Shown here piece after piece: positions 1-7,185 of a stretch of DNA of 14,305 nt (within the stretch, counting starts at the first letter, position 1; the number at the start of each line of letters is the position of its first letter). This DNA comes from JBGPTK01 sp041497605. Lineage in GTDB: Bacteria > Acidobacteriota > Terriglobia > Acidiferrales > UBA7541. Under the pieces are notes generated by a model. It did no database searches, had not been told where the DNA came from, and was given only the letters and a program-made list of their open reading frames with translations. Both the position numbers and the translations under genes were made by a program. The DNA lies in NCBI GenBank assembly GCA_041497605.1, contig JBGQGW010000078.1:1-14305 (forward strand). The letters run 5' to 3'.

Positions 1-1
1 C

Positions 2-991
2 ACGATGCCTCCGGATACGCTTTCCTTCCCTCGCATGGACATCCGAGGATTTGGGGACGTTGATTTCAGTTCGACGGACCAGCCCGGCACGAACAGTGGA
101 TTCAATCTCGGCCAGTTCGTGCTGCACATCGCCTCGCCGCTCTCGAAGAAGGTCACCTATTTCGGCGAAGTCAGCTTCACCGCCCAGCAATCGGGCTATA
201 ACCTCGAAGTGGAGCGCAACATCATTCGCTACGACTACGACGACTTCTTCAAACTTTCTTTCGGCAAGTACCACACGCCGATCAATTACTGGAACACGGA
301 ATTTCATCACGGCCTGTGGCTCCAGACGACCATCAGCCGGCCGGAGATGATTCAGTTCGGCGGGCGATTCCTCCCGGTCCACTTTGTCGGATTGCTGGGG
401 GAGGGCGAAATTCCATCCGGCAGTCTGGGTCTGAATTACCAGGTCGGCCTGGGAAATGGCCGCAATCTGAATATCGCGCGCGACGGAGACTCCGGCGACA
501 TAAACAATAACCGGGCCTGGGTGCTCAATCTCTTCTCCAAGCCGCCACGATTCCACGGATTACAATTCGGCGGATCGCTTTATGGCGACGAGATCACCAC
601 CACTTCGGCTCCCCGAACGCAGGAACTGATCAGTTCCGCGCACATCATCTGGCTCCATGAATCGCCGGAAATCCTGGCCGAATTCGCCAACGTGCATCAC
701 CGCGTGGAGCAAACCGGCCAGACATTCAACAGCCAGGCCTTCTACATCCAGGTGGCCTACCGCCTGCCCTGGGATGAAAAGAAATGGAAACCTTACTTCC
801 GGTTCGAGCACATTCACATTCCAAAGGGCGAACCCGTTTTGGATTTCCCTGACACCGTGGAATCCACGCTCGGGGTGCGTTACGACATTACCGAGTTTGC
901 AGCATTCAAAGCCGAGTATCGCAACTTCGAGCGCGGCACCAACCAACCTCGATTCAACGGCGTCTTTCTGCAGACCAGCTTCACATTCTGA
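2..991 (+). CDS. Outer-membrane porin-like beta-barrel protein (5' end missing)
   Basis: The reading frame is open to the left edge of the window, and the first ATG inside it (position 5) is followed by no signal peptide, so the true start and export signal lie upstream. About 330 residues are visible. They show alternating polar and aromatic strands typical of an outer-membrane barrel (for example FGKYHTPINYWNTEFHHGLW near residues 86-105 and QAFYIQVAYRLPW near 243-255), and the protein ends in a terminal Phe (SFTF), the usual C-terminal signal for barrel insertion by the Bam complex. Repeats of the type 'FKAEYRNFER' fit porins of the phosphate-selective O/P or general acidobacterial porin kind. 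The next gene, 11 bases downstream, encodes a small phosphate-binding-like periplasmic protein, so an anion or phosphate role is plausible but inferred. Specificity cannot be read from the sequence. Confidence 0.75.
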   Translation, partial: TMPPDTLSFPRMDIRGFGDVDFSSTDQPGTNSGFNLGQFVLHIASPLSKKVTYFGEVSFTAQQSGYNLEVERNIIRYDYDDFFKLSFGKYHTPINYWNTEFHHGLWLQTTISRPEMIQFGGRFLPVHFVGLLGEGEIPSGSLGLNYQVGLGNGRNLNIARDGDSGDINNNRAWVLNLFSKPPRFHGLQFGGSLYGDEITTTSAPRTQELISSAHIIWLHESPEILAEFANVHHRVEQTGQTFNSQAFYIQVAYRLPWDEKKWKPYFRFEHIHIPKGEPVLDFPDTVESTLGVRYDITEFAAFKAEYRNFERGTNQPRFNGVFLQTSFTF

Positions 992-1002
992 CGGAGCCTC
1001 TG

Positions 1003-1506
1003 ATGACTATGCCCAAAATTTCGCTGAGAAGAGCACGAGGCTTCCTCGCCCTCGCCTGCCTGGCATTGCTTGCCCTGCAATGCCTGCGGGCGCAAGAGCA
1101 ACGCGTTTCCAGCATCGCCGTGATCGTGAATCCCGACACGCCGGTCAGCGACCTCAGCCTCGAGGATGTTCGCAAGATTTTCCTCGGGGAACGCCAATAC
1201 TGGAACGCAAAGCTTCCCGTCGTTTTGCTCATTCGCGCCCCCGTGGCGCGCGAACGCGATATCGTGTTGCGCGTGATCTACCAAATGACGGAAGTACAAT
1301 TCAAGCGCTATTGGATCGCCAAAATTTTTCGCGCGGAGTCGGCCAATGCTCCCAAGATTGTTTACTCGAATACCATGGCGAACGAACTGGCCGCCGCGAT
1401 TCCCGGCGCGATTGCGTTCATGGATGCGCACGATGTGAAACCCGGAGTGAAAGTGATTCGAATCGACGGGCATCTGCCCAGCGATCCGGCTTACCCCTTG
1501 AAGTGA
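1003..1506 (+). CDS. Small secreted phosphate-binding (PstS-like) domain protein
   Basis: A 167-residue protein with a typical Sec signal peptide: basic start (residues 5-12, KISLRRAR), a Leu/Ala-rich core (13-28) and a likely cut after LRA at residue 30. Neither Cys in the leader sits in a convincing lipobox. The mature part has features of the short 'PBP-like domain 2' phosphate-binding family: the opening SIAVIVNPDTPVSDLSLEDV, then 'RKIFLGERQYW', a central 'FKRYWIAKIF' and a late 'IPGAIAFMDA' that resembles the 'GAIGYV' strand of PstS. It is about half the length of a full PstS, so it probably forms only one lobe. The start is supported by GGAG (993-996) six bases before ATG. It lies 11 bases after the porin gene and is surely co-transcribed. 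No pstC, pstA or pstB is visible, so a sensing or scavenging role is possible. The two genes converge on the kinase with a gap of only 16 bases. Confidence 0.75.
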   Translation: MTMPKISLRRARGFLALACLALLALQCLRAQEQRVSSIAVIVNPDTPVSDLSLEDVRKIFLGERQYWNAKLPVVLLIRAPVARERDIVLRVIYQMTEVQFKRYWIAKIFRAESANAPKIVYSNTMANELAAAIPGAIAFMDAHDVKPGVKVIRIDGHLPSDPAYPLK

Positions 1507-1522
1507 TTCGTGGAGGGATTGA

Positions 1523-3943
1523 TTATTTCGGAAAGCCGATGCGCTTGACCAGATCCTGAAATCTCGGATCGGAGCGCAACGATTCGAATACGGGTTCTAC
1601 CCGCAACGCCACGATGCGGCTGTCGCGTTCCTGGAACGCTTTTTCAAGCCACACAAACACCTGGTCCTTCTCGCCAACCCGGGCATGGAGTGACGCGATC
1701 TCGTAGGGAGAAACGTGCGCGCGTTTCGCTAGTTCCTTCAATCCCCCCAGGTAATCCTGTAGAACTTCTTTGTAGCCGGAGGTCTCGAAATCCTGCCCAA
1801 TCACCGCCGCCAGTTCGGCATTGTCTGTGAGCGTAAATGCTTTCTGCCATGCCGCTACCGCTTCCTTGTACATTCCCTTCTGTTCGTAGCTGATTTCCAG
1901 CAGGCGCTGGGCCGGCAAATAGGTTGGGTCGATCTCCAGCGTATTCTTGAGTTGCTCGATGGCTTTGTCCGGCTCGTGCGAAGCATAGTAGTTCCATGCC
2001 AAAGATGTGCCGATCAATTGCGACAGCGGATCCAGGTCGTGCGCCTTCTGCAATTCGCGCTGCGCTTCATCGGCGCGGCCCAGTTTCGCAAGATACGAGC
2101 CGTACCAATGGTGCGCGGCGGCCGAATTCGGATTCAATTCGATCGCGTGCCGAAATTCTTTTTCCGCGCCCTTCCAATCCCAGTCGTAGTACGCCTTCAC
2201 CAATGCCAGCGAGGTGTGCGCCTCGGCCAGTGAATCGTCGATCCCTACCGCCACCATTGCCGCCGTTTTGGCCATCGGCCATGCATCTCTCGGAGCCATG
2301 TATCCGGAATCACCCAGCAAGCTGTAGGTATCGGCAAGCCCGGCTTGCGCCAACGCGAACTTCGGATCCTTCTCAATTGCCTGATTAAAGAAGTCGACCG
2401 CCTTCTGGAGGCCGTTCTGGGAACTCTTGTTCCAATAATAGAGGCCGTTCAGGTAAAGCTGATACGCTACCGGGTCATCGGTAGGTTTCTTGGCCAGCCG
2501 GCTTTTTTCTTCGCCGGTGAGTTGCAATTTCAGCGTGTCGGAAATATCGCGGGTAATGTCTGCCTGCAGAGACAGCAAATCGGTAACCTTCCGGTTGTAC
2601 TGTTCTCCCCAGATGTGGTGATTATTCGCTGTGTCCACCAATTCCACGCTTACAGACAGGTTATCGCCCTGCTGCACCACTCGCCCCATCAGCACCGCAC
2701 CAACGCCCAGGTCCTTCCCCAGATCTTTCGGATCGGTTCCTTTGCCCTTGTAGCGGAACACCGAACTTCGCGACATGACCGAGAGATGCGGCAATTGCGA
2801 AAGACTATTGATCAAACTTTCCGTCAGACCGTCGCTCAAGTATTCCACTTGGGGATCGGAACTGGCATTCACGAACGGCATGATCGCAATGGCGTCGATC
2901 GAATGGCTGCGCCACAGGAAGAAATAGAGCGACAGCAGCACCAGCGCAATCACGCCCAGGCTTGCGGCGGCAATAATTCCGATCTTTTTTTGCTGTTGCT
3001 TCTGTTCGTGCGCCGTCACCACCGCCCGGCTGATATGCGTCGGTTGGCCGGAATCCGTGTCGCGCTTCAGCCGGCGCAAATCCGTGGCCAGCTCGCGGGC
3101 GGACTGGTATCGCTCTTCCCGATCCTTCTCCAGCAGCTTGGTGATGATGTGCTGGAGGTCGTCCGGCATTTCCGGATTCAGCCGCACCGGCGCCACGGGA
3201 GACTTGTGCAAGATCGCATCAAATACCGCCGCAGTGGTATTTCCTCCAAAGGGCGCGCGGCCGGTGGAGATTTCATACAAGACCGCCCCGAAGGAAAACA
3301 GATCGGTTCGCGCGTCGAGCGGTTCTCCCAGCGCCTGTTCGGGCGACATGTAGGTGACTGTTCCCATCGCCACGCCCGGGCTGGTCAGATTCGTTTCCGG
3401 CATTCCGGCAGTGACCGCCGCCGTGGCGTCGCTTTCTTCCGCCACGCCCACTCCCGTGCCGGCTGGGCCGGCGGGAGCGAGTTTTGCCAGCCCGAAATCG
3501 AGCAGTTTCGCGTGTCCCCGGCGAGTGATAAAAATGTTGGCTGGTTTGATGTCCCGATGGATCACGCCCTGCGAATGCGCGGCGTCCAGCGCGTCGGACA
3601 CTTGAATCCCGATCTCCAGCAGGCGTTCAATCTTGAAAGGCTCGTTGGCGTGGGTGTGCTTGAGCGTTTCGCCTTCCAGAAACTCCATGGCGATAAAGCT
3701 CTGCCCCTCGAATTCGTCAATTTCGTAGACGGTGCAGATATTGGGATGATTCAGGGCCGAAGCCGCGCGGGCTTCCAGTTGAAACCTCTGCAGCGCCAGG
3801 GGGTCTTGCGACATTTCCGGAGGCAGAAACTTCAAAGCCACGAATCGCCCCAGCTTCGAATCTTCCGCCTTGTACACCACGCCCATCCCGCCGCCGCCCA
3901 GGCGTTCGACGATCCGGTAGTGGGAGATGTTTTTGCCGATCAT
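1523..3943 (-). CDS. Transmembrane Ser/Thr protein kinase with TolB/FlgO-like and TPR domains
   Basis: An 806-residue receptor-like kinase of the bacterial Hanks type (PknB-like). All catalytic marks are present: Gly-rich loop LGGGGMGVVY (15-24), ATP-anchoring K38 in VALKFL, helix-C E57, HRDIKPAN (129-136) with catalytic D131, DFG (149-151), SPE (200-202) and DLFSFG (214-219). The activation segment between DFG and SPE is long (about 50 residues) and rich in Ala, Gly and Pro. The kinase ends near residue 295. A Gln/Lys-rich juxtamembrane stretch leads to one membrane helix (about 321-344). Outside it are a TolB/FlgO N-terminal-like domain (about 350-478, 'IAIMPFVNAS', 'YLSDGLTESLINSL', 'HHIWGEQYNR') and several TPR-like helical pairs (about 490-780), ending in the family's usual 'RSDPRFQDLVKRIGFPK'. 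The fold order suggests a periplasmic protein-binding sensor coupled to cytoplasmic phosphorylation; substrates are unknown. The ATG at 3943 is chosen because the candidate promoter would start RNA about 17 bases upstream; no clear ribosome site is seen. Confidence 0.92.
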   Translation of the reverse strand: MIGKNISHYRIVERLGGGGMGVVYKAEDSKLGRFVALKFLPPEMSQDPLALQRFQLEARAASALNHPNICTVYEIDEFEGQSFIAMEFLEGETLKHTHANEPFKIERLLEIGIQVSDALDAAHSQGVIHRDIKPANIFITRRGHAKLLDFGLAKLAPAGPAGTGVGVAEESDATAAVTAGMPETNLTSPGVAMGTVTYMSPEQALGEPLDARTDLFSFGAVLYEISTGRAPFGGNTTAAVFDAILHKSPVAPVRLNPEMPDDLQHIITKLLEKDREERYQSARELATDLRRLKRDTDSGQPTHISRAVVTAHEQKQQQKKIGIIAAASLGVIALVLLSLYFFLWRSHSIDAIAIMPFVNASSDPQVEYLSDGLTESLINSLSQLPHLSVMSRSSVFRYKGKGTDPKDLGKDLGVGAVLMGRVVQQGDNLSVSVELVDTANNHHIWGEQYNRKVTDLLSLQADITRDISDTLKLQLTGEEKSRLAKKPTDDPVAYQLYLNGLYYWNKSSQNGLQKAVDFFNQAIEKDPKFALAQAGLADTYSLLGDSGYMAPRDAWPMAKTAAMVAVGIDDSLAEAHTSLALVKAYYDWDWKGAEKEFRHAIELNPNSAAAHHWYGSYLAKLGRADEAQRELQKAHDLDPLSQLIGTSLAWNYYASHEPDKAIEQLKNTLEIDPTYLPAQRLLEISYEQKGMYKEAVAAWQKAFTLTDNAELAAVIGQDFETSGYKEVLQDYLGGLKELAKRAHVSPYEIASLHARVGEKDQVFVWLEKAFQERDSRIVALRVEPVFESLRSDPRFQDLVKRIGFPK
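2984..2992 (-). other. A AAA AAG slippery heptamer at the kinase/membrane-helix junction
   Basis: On the coding strand the codons CAA AAA AAG (Q318-K319-K320) contain the heptamer A AAA AAG in exactly the phase used for -1 frameshifting in E. coli dnaX. It sits two codons before the membrane helix begins. A -1 slip would bypass the membrane segment and, by my reading, add roughly 60 codons before a TAG, leaving a soluble kinase. A short stem (TTGC-CGCC-GCAA) follows about 11 bases downstream, but no strong upstream Shine-Dalgarno stimulator is visible. The run may be chance in a Gln/Lys-rich linker. Confidence 0.3.
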
Positions 3944-3966
3944 GCGGGCGAGTCCATTGGGTAAGC

Positions 3967-3995
3967 ATGCTAAGCCGTCCCTCCAATCAAGTCAA
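3967..3995 (-). promoter_or_regulatory. Candidate sigma70 promoter of the kinase gene
   Basis: On the minus strand TTGACT (3995-3990, five of six to the consensus) is followed by a 17-base spacer and TAGCAT (3972-3967, four of six). The predicted RNA start near 3960 leaves a leader of about 17 bases before the ATG at 3943, which supports that start. This is a pattern match only. Confidence 0.5.
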
Positions 3996-4028
3996 CGCGC
4001 GCTCGAGCTCCCTCGAAAATTCGGCCGG

Positions 4029-4052
4029 AAGACTCCCCGGCGGGGTCGTCTT
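4029..4052. repeat. Imperfect palindrome in the divergent intergenic region
   Basis: Arms AAGAC (4029-4033) and GTCTT (4048-4052) enclose inner arms CCCC (4035-4038) and GGGG (4042-4045) around a GGC loop, with a small T versus TC internal mismatch. There is no T-tract afterwards, so it is not a usual terminator. It lies between the candidate kinase promoter and the -35 box of the divergent hypothetical gene, where an operator could sit. The rest of 3944-4172 holds no recognisable gene. Confidence 0.35.
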
Positions 4053-4132
4053 ACGGCAAGCGTCCCGCTCGTGAAGCACAAGCGGCTTTTCCATGCTTCC
4101 AGGCGAAGAACTTGAGAGGCTCCGAACAGAGG

Positions 4133-4161
4133 TTGACAGTTGCAGGCGCGGTGTGTCATTT
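4133..4161 (+). promoter_or_regulatory. Possible promoter of the hypothetical gene (good -35, poor -10)
   Basis: TTGACA (4133-4138) matches the -35 consensus perfectly, but the hexamer 17 bases later (TCATTT, 4156-4161) is a poor -10. If real, RNA would begin only a few bases before the ATG at 4173, giving a nearly leaderless message, which would agree with the lack of a ribosome site in front of that ATG. Confidence 0.25.
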
Positions 4162-4172
4162 CTGGCTGCGCG

Positions 4173-4547
4173 ATGGCGATGCAGGAAAGTCCGCGGAAAT
4201 TAACAACACATCAAAAGACAGTGCTGATTCAGGTGCTCCTGGTTTTCCCCGATCAGCAAGTCCGAATCACCTATTCCCCCTCAGCCAGCGACGGTCTCGC
4301 CTACGCCCAGGAGTTTCTAGCAATCTTCAAAGCCATCGGCTGGGAAGTCGGTGAAATTGAGCCGGGAGAGTTCCCTTCTGCTTCGCCCGCCACTCTTGCA
4401 ATCGTCGTGCGCGAAGCGGCAAGCCTGCCTCCGGCTGCCGAAGCCCTTCGAGACGCTCTCCGAATCTACAGCATCGACGCCACCATCCACTTTGACCCCG
4501 CTTGCAACATTGCCCCCGGCGCTTTCGTCCTGGCCATCGGACTGTAA
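4173..4547 (+). CDS. Hypothetical small cytoplasmic protein
   Basis: A protein of 124 residues from ATG 4173, with no signal peptide, membrane segment or Cys/His metal cluster. Its visible layout is a short helical start (LTTHQKTVLIQVLLVFPDQ), a strand, a helix with 'SDGLAYAQEFLAIFKAIGW', a variable loop rich in Glu/Pro, a second strand ('TLAIVVREA'), a helix 'PPAAEALRDALRIYSID' and a final 'GAFVLAIGL'. This alternating alpha/beta pattern looks like a complete small domain and not a fragment, and the end is a natural strand. I do not recognise a named family; similar short proteins occur in acidobacterial genomes, but no function can be given. An alternative TTG start at 4140 is preceded by AGAGG (4128-4132) at good spacing and would add 11 residues, so the start is uncertain. 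It is divergent from the kinase and stands before the restriction cassette. Confidence 0.55.
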   Translation: MAMQESPRKLTTHQKTVLIQVLLVFPDQQVRITYSPSASDGLAYAQEFLAIFKAIGWEVGEIEPGEFPSASPATLAIVVREAASLPPAAEALRDALRIYSIDATIHFDPACNIAPGAFVLAIGL

Positions 4548-4563
4548 ACCGGTGCCCGCGCGT

Positions 4564-4574
4564 GGCTCGGTTGA
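4564..4574 (+). repeat. Direct repeat, left copy, bordering the restriction-modification cassette
   Basis: GGCTCGGTTGA occurs here, 16 bases after the stop of the hypothetical gene, and again at 7186-7196. After both copies, ten unrelated bases are followed by TAC and then a TTCCC run, so similarity extends weakly beyond the exact 11 bases. The remaining non-coding DNA from 4548 to 4771 shows no gene; it holds only a CGCGC/GCGCG inverted repeat around GATATC (4635-4651) and a five-codon ATG frame (4745-4762) just before the methyltransferase. Confidence 0.5.
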
Positions 4575-4771
4575 TGAGTTTCTCTACCTTCCCCCAAAGA
4601 CCACACTCAACGAACTCAGTGCAAACCCTTACCGCGCGCTGATATCGCGCGTTCGCGCCAATGCTTCTCGGGCACTGTCGCTATGCAGTTGCTCAGCATG
4701 GACGACTGGCGGTCGCTATTGCAGAAAAATCCGGGTACTCAATATGGAAGAACAACTGTAGAATCCTCCGG

Positions 4772-6427
4772 ATGGCAATTGAGATCAGCCGTAAGCGTCT
4801 GGGTGCGTTCTACACTTCCTCGCGAGCAGCCCAGATTCTCGTCGAATGGGCCATTCGTACCGAGAATGATCGCGTGCTCGATCCTGCTTGTGGAGAGGGT
4901 GTTTTCCTCAGTGCCGCAGCTTCAAGGTTATCTTCGTTGAACGGAAGCCCTAAACGACAAATTTATGGAATTGAAATTGACCGGAAAGTCTACGCCCGAT
5001 CTACGTTTCCCCTTCTCAAGCAGTGTCGCATCAAGCAACAAAACATCCTTCTATCGGATTTCTTCAATGTCTCTGCTGAATCTCTGCCGAGATTTGAGGC
5101 TGTAGTTGGAAATCCTCCTTTTATTCGGTATCAAACTTTCAAGGGCCGTTCCCGGGATCAAGCTGTAGCTCTAGCCGGGAACCTTGGTGTCCGATTGTCC
5201 GAGCTCGCAAGCTCGTGGGCTCCGTTTATTCTGCACGCGACTGAGTTCTTAAGTCCGGGTGGGCGCTTGGCCATGGTAGTCCCCGCTGAAATCACTCACG
5301 CTACCTATGCGCGCCCGGTAGTCCAATACCTCGCTGAGAAGTTCGGTCACATTTACCTCGCGAGTTTCACAGAGAGACTTTTTCCTGAACTCAACCAAGA
5401 CGCTTTTCTAATTTTTGCTGAGGGTTTTGGCGGCCGCTGCGCCGAGATAGAGATGAGTAGATTCTCCGGAATAGAACAGCTTGCTTCTGCTTTGAAAGGA
5501 AATAGAGAATTCGGCAAGAAGGTTCGAGCAGCTGAGCTGCAGAACACGAACGGACGATTAAGAAATCATTTTCTGCCCTCCGAAGTGAGTGCTCTGTACA
5601 AGTTTCTCGCGGCAGATTCTAGAGTCTGTCTGTTTGGAGAGTTAGGAAGCATAGGCATCGGATACGTGACTGGTTGCAATGAGTTTTTTCACCTTACGGA
5701 AGAAGAGGTCCAAAACTTTGGAATACCACGGAGATTCCTGAAGTCCTGCCTAATGCGTAGCGGAATTATCAAAGGCCTGCAGTTCACGAAGGACGATTGG
5801 ACGATCCTCCGCGACAAGGGCGAAAAGGTTTATCTTCTGTGCCTGCCTAAAGCACCCGAGATTATTCTGCCAAAAGAAGTTCGCACATATCTCGACCAGG
5901 GCAAGCGAGATGGCGTACACCTTGCCTACAAGTGCGCTGTGCGGCATCCATGGTACAGCGTTCCCCATTCGAAATCGGCTCATGCATTTTTGAGCTACAT
6001 GTCTGGTGAGAGCCCGAAAGTGGCGTGGAATGCTGCGGAAGTGCTTGCTACGAATTCGTCACACGAAGTTCGTTTGAGCCCGTTGCTGGCCACTCAAGCG
6101 TGGAGAATTGCTCTAGCTTTTTGCTCCTCACTTTCGCAACTCAGTAGCGAGATCGAAGGTCATCCACTGGGCGGTGGAATGTTAAAGCTTGAACCGTCCG
6201 AGGCGGAGAGGACACTTGTCGTTCGTCCCGAATTGCTGAGAATAAGCGAGCACAAACTAGAACAAATGGACTCATTCCTCAGGACTAATTCGAACGGTTC
6301 CGCAGTTGATTTGGCTGACGAGCTGATTCTCCGCCAGACGCTTGGTCTCACGTGGGACCAGATACTAGTCTTGAGAGAGGGACTCAGAGAGATCAGAGAA
6401 ACTAGGAGAAAACGTGCCTCTGCGTGA
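4772..6427 (+). CDS. N6-adenine DNA methyltransferase of a type II restriction-modification system
   Basis: A 551-residue class I SAM-dependent methyltransferase with the gamma-type motif order of adenine-N6 enzymes such as M.PstI and M.Eco57I. Seen in order: motif X-like LGAFYTS (10-16), motif I DPACGEG (37-43) for SAM binding, GIEID (66-70), LSDFF (94-98), and catalytic motif IV with NPPFIRYQ (114-121). Further on is 'GYVTGCNEFF' (297-306), a pattern seen in the target-recognition half of this family. The C-terminal half would choose the DNA site, which cannot be predicted here. The ATG at 4772 places motif X close to the N-terminus, as is usual; a longer frame opens at 4661 but its first 37 residues look non-coding. 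No strong ribosome site is present. Base use is more AT-rich than the neighbours (line 5641-5700 has 27 G+C in 60, against 37 in 60 at 10561-10620), which suggests transfer. It overlaps the downstream endonuclease gene by 14 bases. Confidence 0.88.
   Translation: MAIEISRKRLGAFYTSSRAAQILVEWAIRTENDRVLDPACGEGVFLSAAASRLSSLNGSPKRQIYGIEIDRKVYARSTFPLLKQCRIKQQNILLSDFFNVSAESLPRFEAVVGNPPFIRYQTFKGRSRDQAVALAGNLGVRLSELASSWAPFILHATEFLSPGGRLAMVVPAEITHATYARPVVQYLAEKFGHIYLASFTERLFPELNQDAFLIFAEGFGGRCAEIEMSRFSGIEQLASALKGNREFGKKVRAAELQNTNGRLRNHFLPSEVSALYKFLAADSRVCLFGELGSIGIGYVTGCNEFFHLTEEEVQNFGIPRRFLKSCLMRSGIIKGLQFTKDDWTILRDKGEKVYLLCLPKAPEIILPKEVRTYLDQGKRDGVHLAYKCAVRHPWYSVPHSKSAHAFLSYMSGESPKVAWNAAEVLATNSSHEVRLSPLLATQAWRIALAFCSSLSQLSSEIEGHPLGGGMLKLEPSEAERTLVVRPELLRISEHKLEQMDSFLRTNSNGSAVDLADELILRQTLGLTWDQILVLREGLREIRETRRKRASA
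6404..6408 (+). promoter_or_regulatory. Ribosome binding site fixing the GTG start of the endonuclease gene
   Basis: AGGAG lies five bases before the GTG at 6414, inside the last codons of the methyltransferase gene. No ATG in the frame is near, so this site decides the start and implies translation coupled to the upstream gene. Confidence 0.7.
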
Positions 6428-7166
6428 CGCAATCACAAAGGCAGGCTTGAGACCCGCCGATGATGCCTCCAGAGAACAGAAAAAGCGATATGCAGAGCTT
6501 GTGTCCAAGGAGTTTGCTCTGGCAGTTGCAAACGCACTACGGAGCAGAGGACTCAAGCATGTGACGCCTTCAAGTTCCGCTAAGCTCCGTACTGGAGCGG
6601 AGAAAAGGATTGCTGGCGGCATGGGCGACAAGAAGGTTGATGTCACGTATGCCACGGACCGGGCCGGATTGGTGCTTGCCATCTCGATTAAAACAATTTC
6701 ATTTCGCGACGCGACAACCCAGAACTACCAAAAGAATCTTCAGAATCGAAAAGGCGACCTTGTCTTCGAAGTTGCAACATTACATAAGAGGTTTCCGTTC
6801 GCCGTGGTCGGCGGCCTCTTTTTTCTCTACCAGGATGCGAAGAAAGACAATGTAGGGCATGCTCGGATATCTACCTTCGACCGGGCGCACCAGGTGTTCA
6901 AGATGTTTAATCGTCGCGTCGGGACCCGGAACGAGGATTCAAAGTTCGAGTACCTCGCAGTCGGCCTATATCAGTCTGTTCCGGCAAAATGCACTTTGTA
7001 CGAGGCCGGCCAACCAAACAAGCCCATATCGTTCGATTTCTTCATCGGTGAGTTACTTCGTCTGGTTGCCGAGCGCAACCCCGAAGAATTCGTCTATCAC
7101 AAGGGACACATATACAAACCTTCTGCGCTAGGCCTGCCAAATGAGTCACAGGCAGACGAAAACTAA
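6414..7166 (+). CDS. Probable type II restriction endonuclease, family not recognised
   Basis: A 250-residue protein starting at GTG, overlapping the methyltransferase end by 14 bases. The assignment rests mainly on this pairing and on a PD-(D/E)XK-like core: KKVDVTYATDRAGLVLAISIK (two strands with D76 and K93). In the usual D-(E/D)-x-K active site the acidic residue two before the Lys is Glu, Asp or sometimes Gln; here it is Ser91 (S-I-K). E63 in 'GAEKRI', at the end of a preceding helix, could supply the missing carboxylate. After it come NYQKN (104-108) and LHKRFPFAVVGGLFFL (123-138), which look like conserved family blocks. It has no signal peptide, membrane helix or helicase motifs. It is not XhoI-like by my memory of that family. 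Role inferred: cutting DNA at the site the partner protects. An accessory or specificity subunit is the alternative. Base composition matches the methyltransferase, so the two moved together. Confidence 0.65.
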   Translation: MPLRDAITKAGLRPADDASREQKKRYAELVSKEFALAVANALRSRGLKHVTPSSSAKLRTGAEKRIAGGMGDKKVDVTYATDRAGLVLAISIKTISFRDATTQNYQKNLQNRKGDLVFEVATLHKRFPFAVVGGLFFLYQDAKKDNVGHARISTFDRAHQVFKMFNRRVGTRNEDSKFEYLAVGLYQSVPAKCTLYEAGQPNKPISFDFFIGELLRLVAERNPEEFVYHKGHIYKPSALGLPNESQADEN

Positions 7167-7179
7167 GGGCAATTCTTAG
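7163..7179 (+). repeat. Short inverted repeat at the end of the endonuclease gene
   Basis: CTAAG (7163-7167) and CTTAG (7175-7179) are perfect arms around a seven-base loop, overlapping the TAA stop. A second small stem AGCC-TTGC-GGCT (7178-7189) overlaps it. Without a T-tract this is at best a weak terminator of the cassette. Confidence 0.25.
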
Positions 7180-7185
7180 CCTTGC

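Noticed and set aside
5..7. ATG at position 5 as the real start of the porin gene
   Set aside because: No signal peptide follows and the frame stays open to the edge, so the gene begins upstream.
1507..1522. Shared terminator between the convergent genes
   Set aside because: Only 16 bases long, with no stem and no T-tract.
2345..3964. Long open frame of 539 codons on the plus strand opposite the kinase gene
   Set aside because: It mirrors the kinase codons, shows no domain and is rich in His/Arg/Gln as GC-rich antisense frames are. The kinase has complete motifs.
4661..4771. N-terminal extension of the methyltransferase
   Set aside because: The 37 residues do not resemble the family, and motif X normally lies close to the N-terminus.
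4772..7166. Part of a BREX, DISARM or type I system
   Set aside because: No helicase, specificity subunit, phosphatase or other partner gene is present; the two genes fit a simple type II pair.
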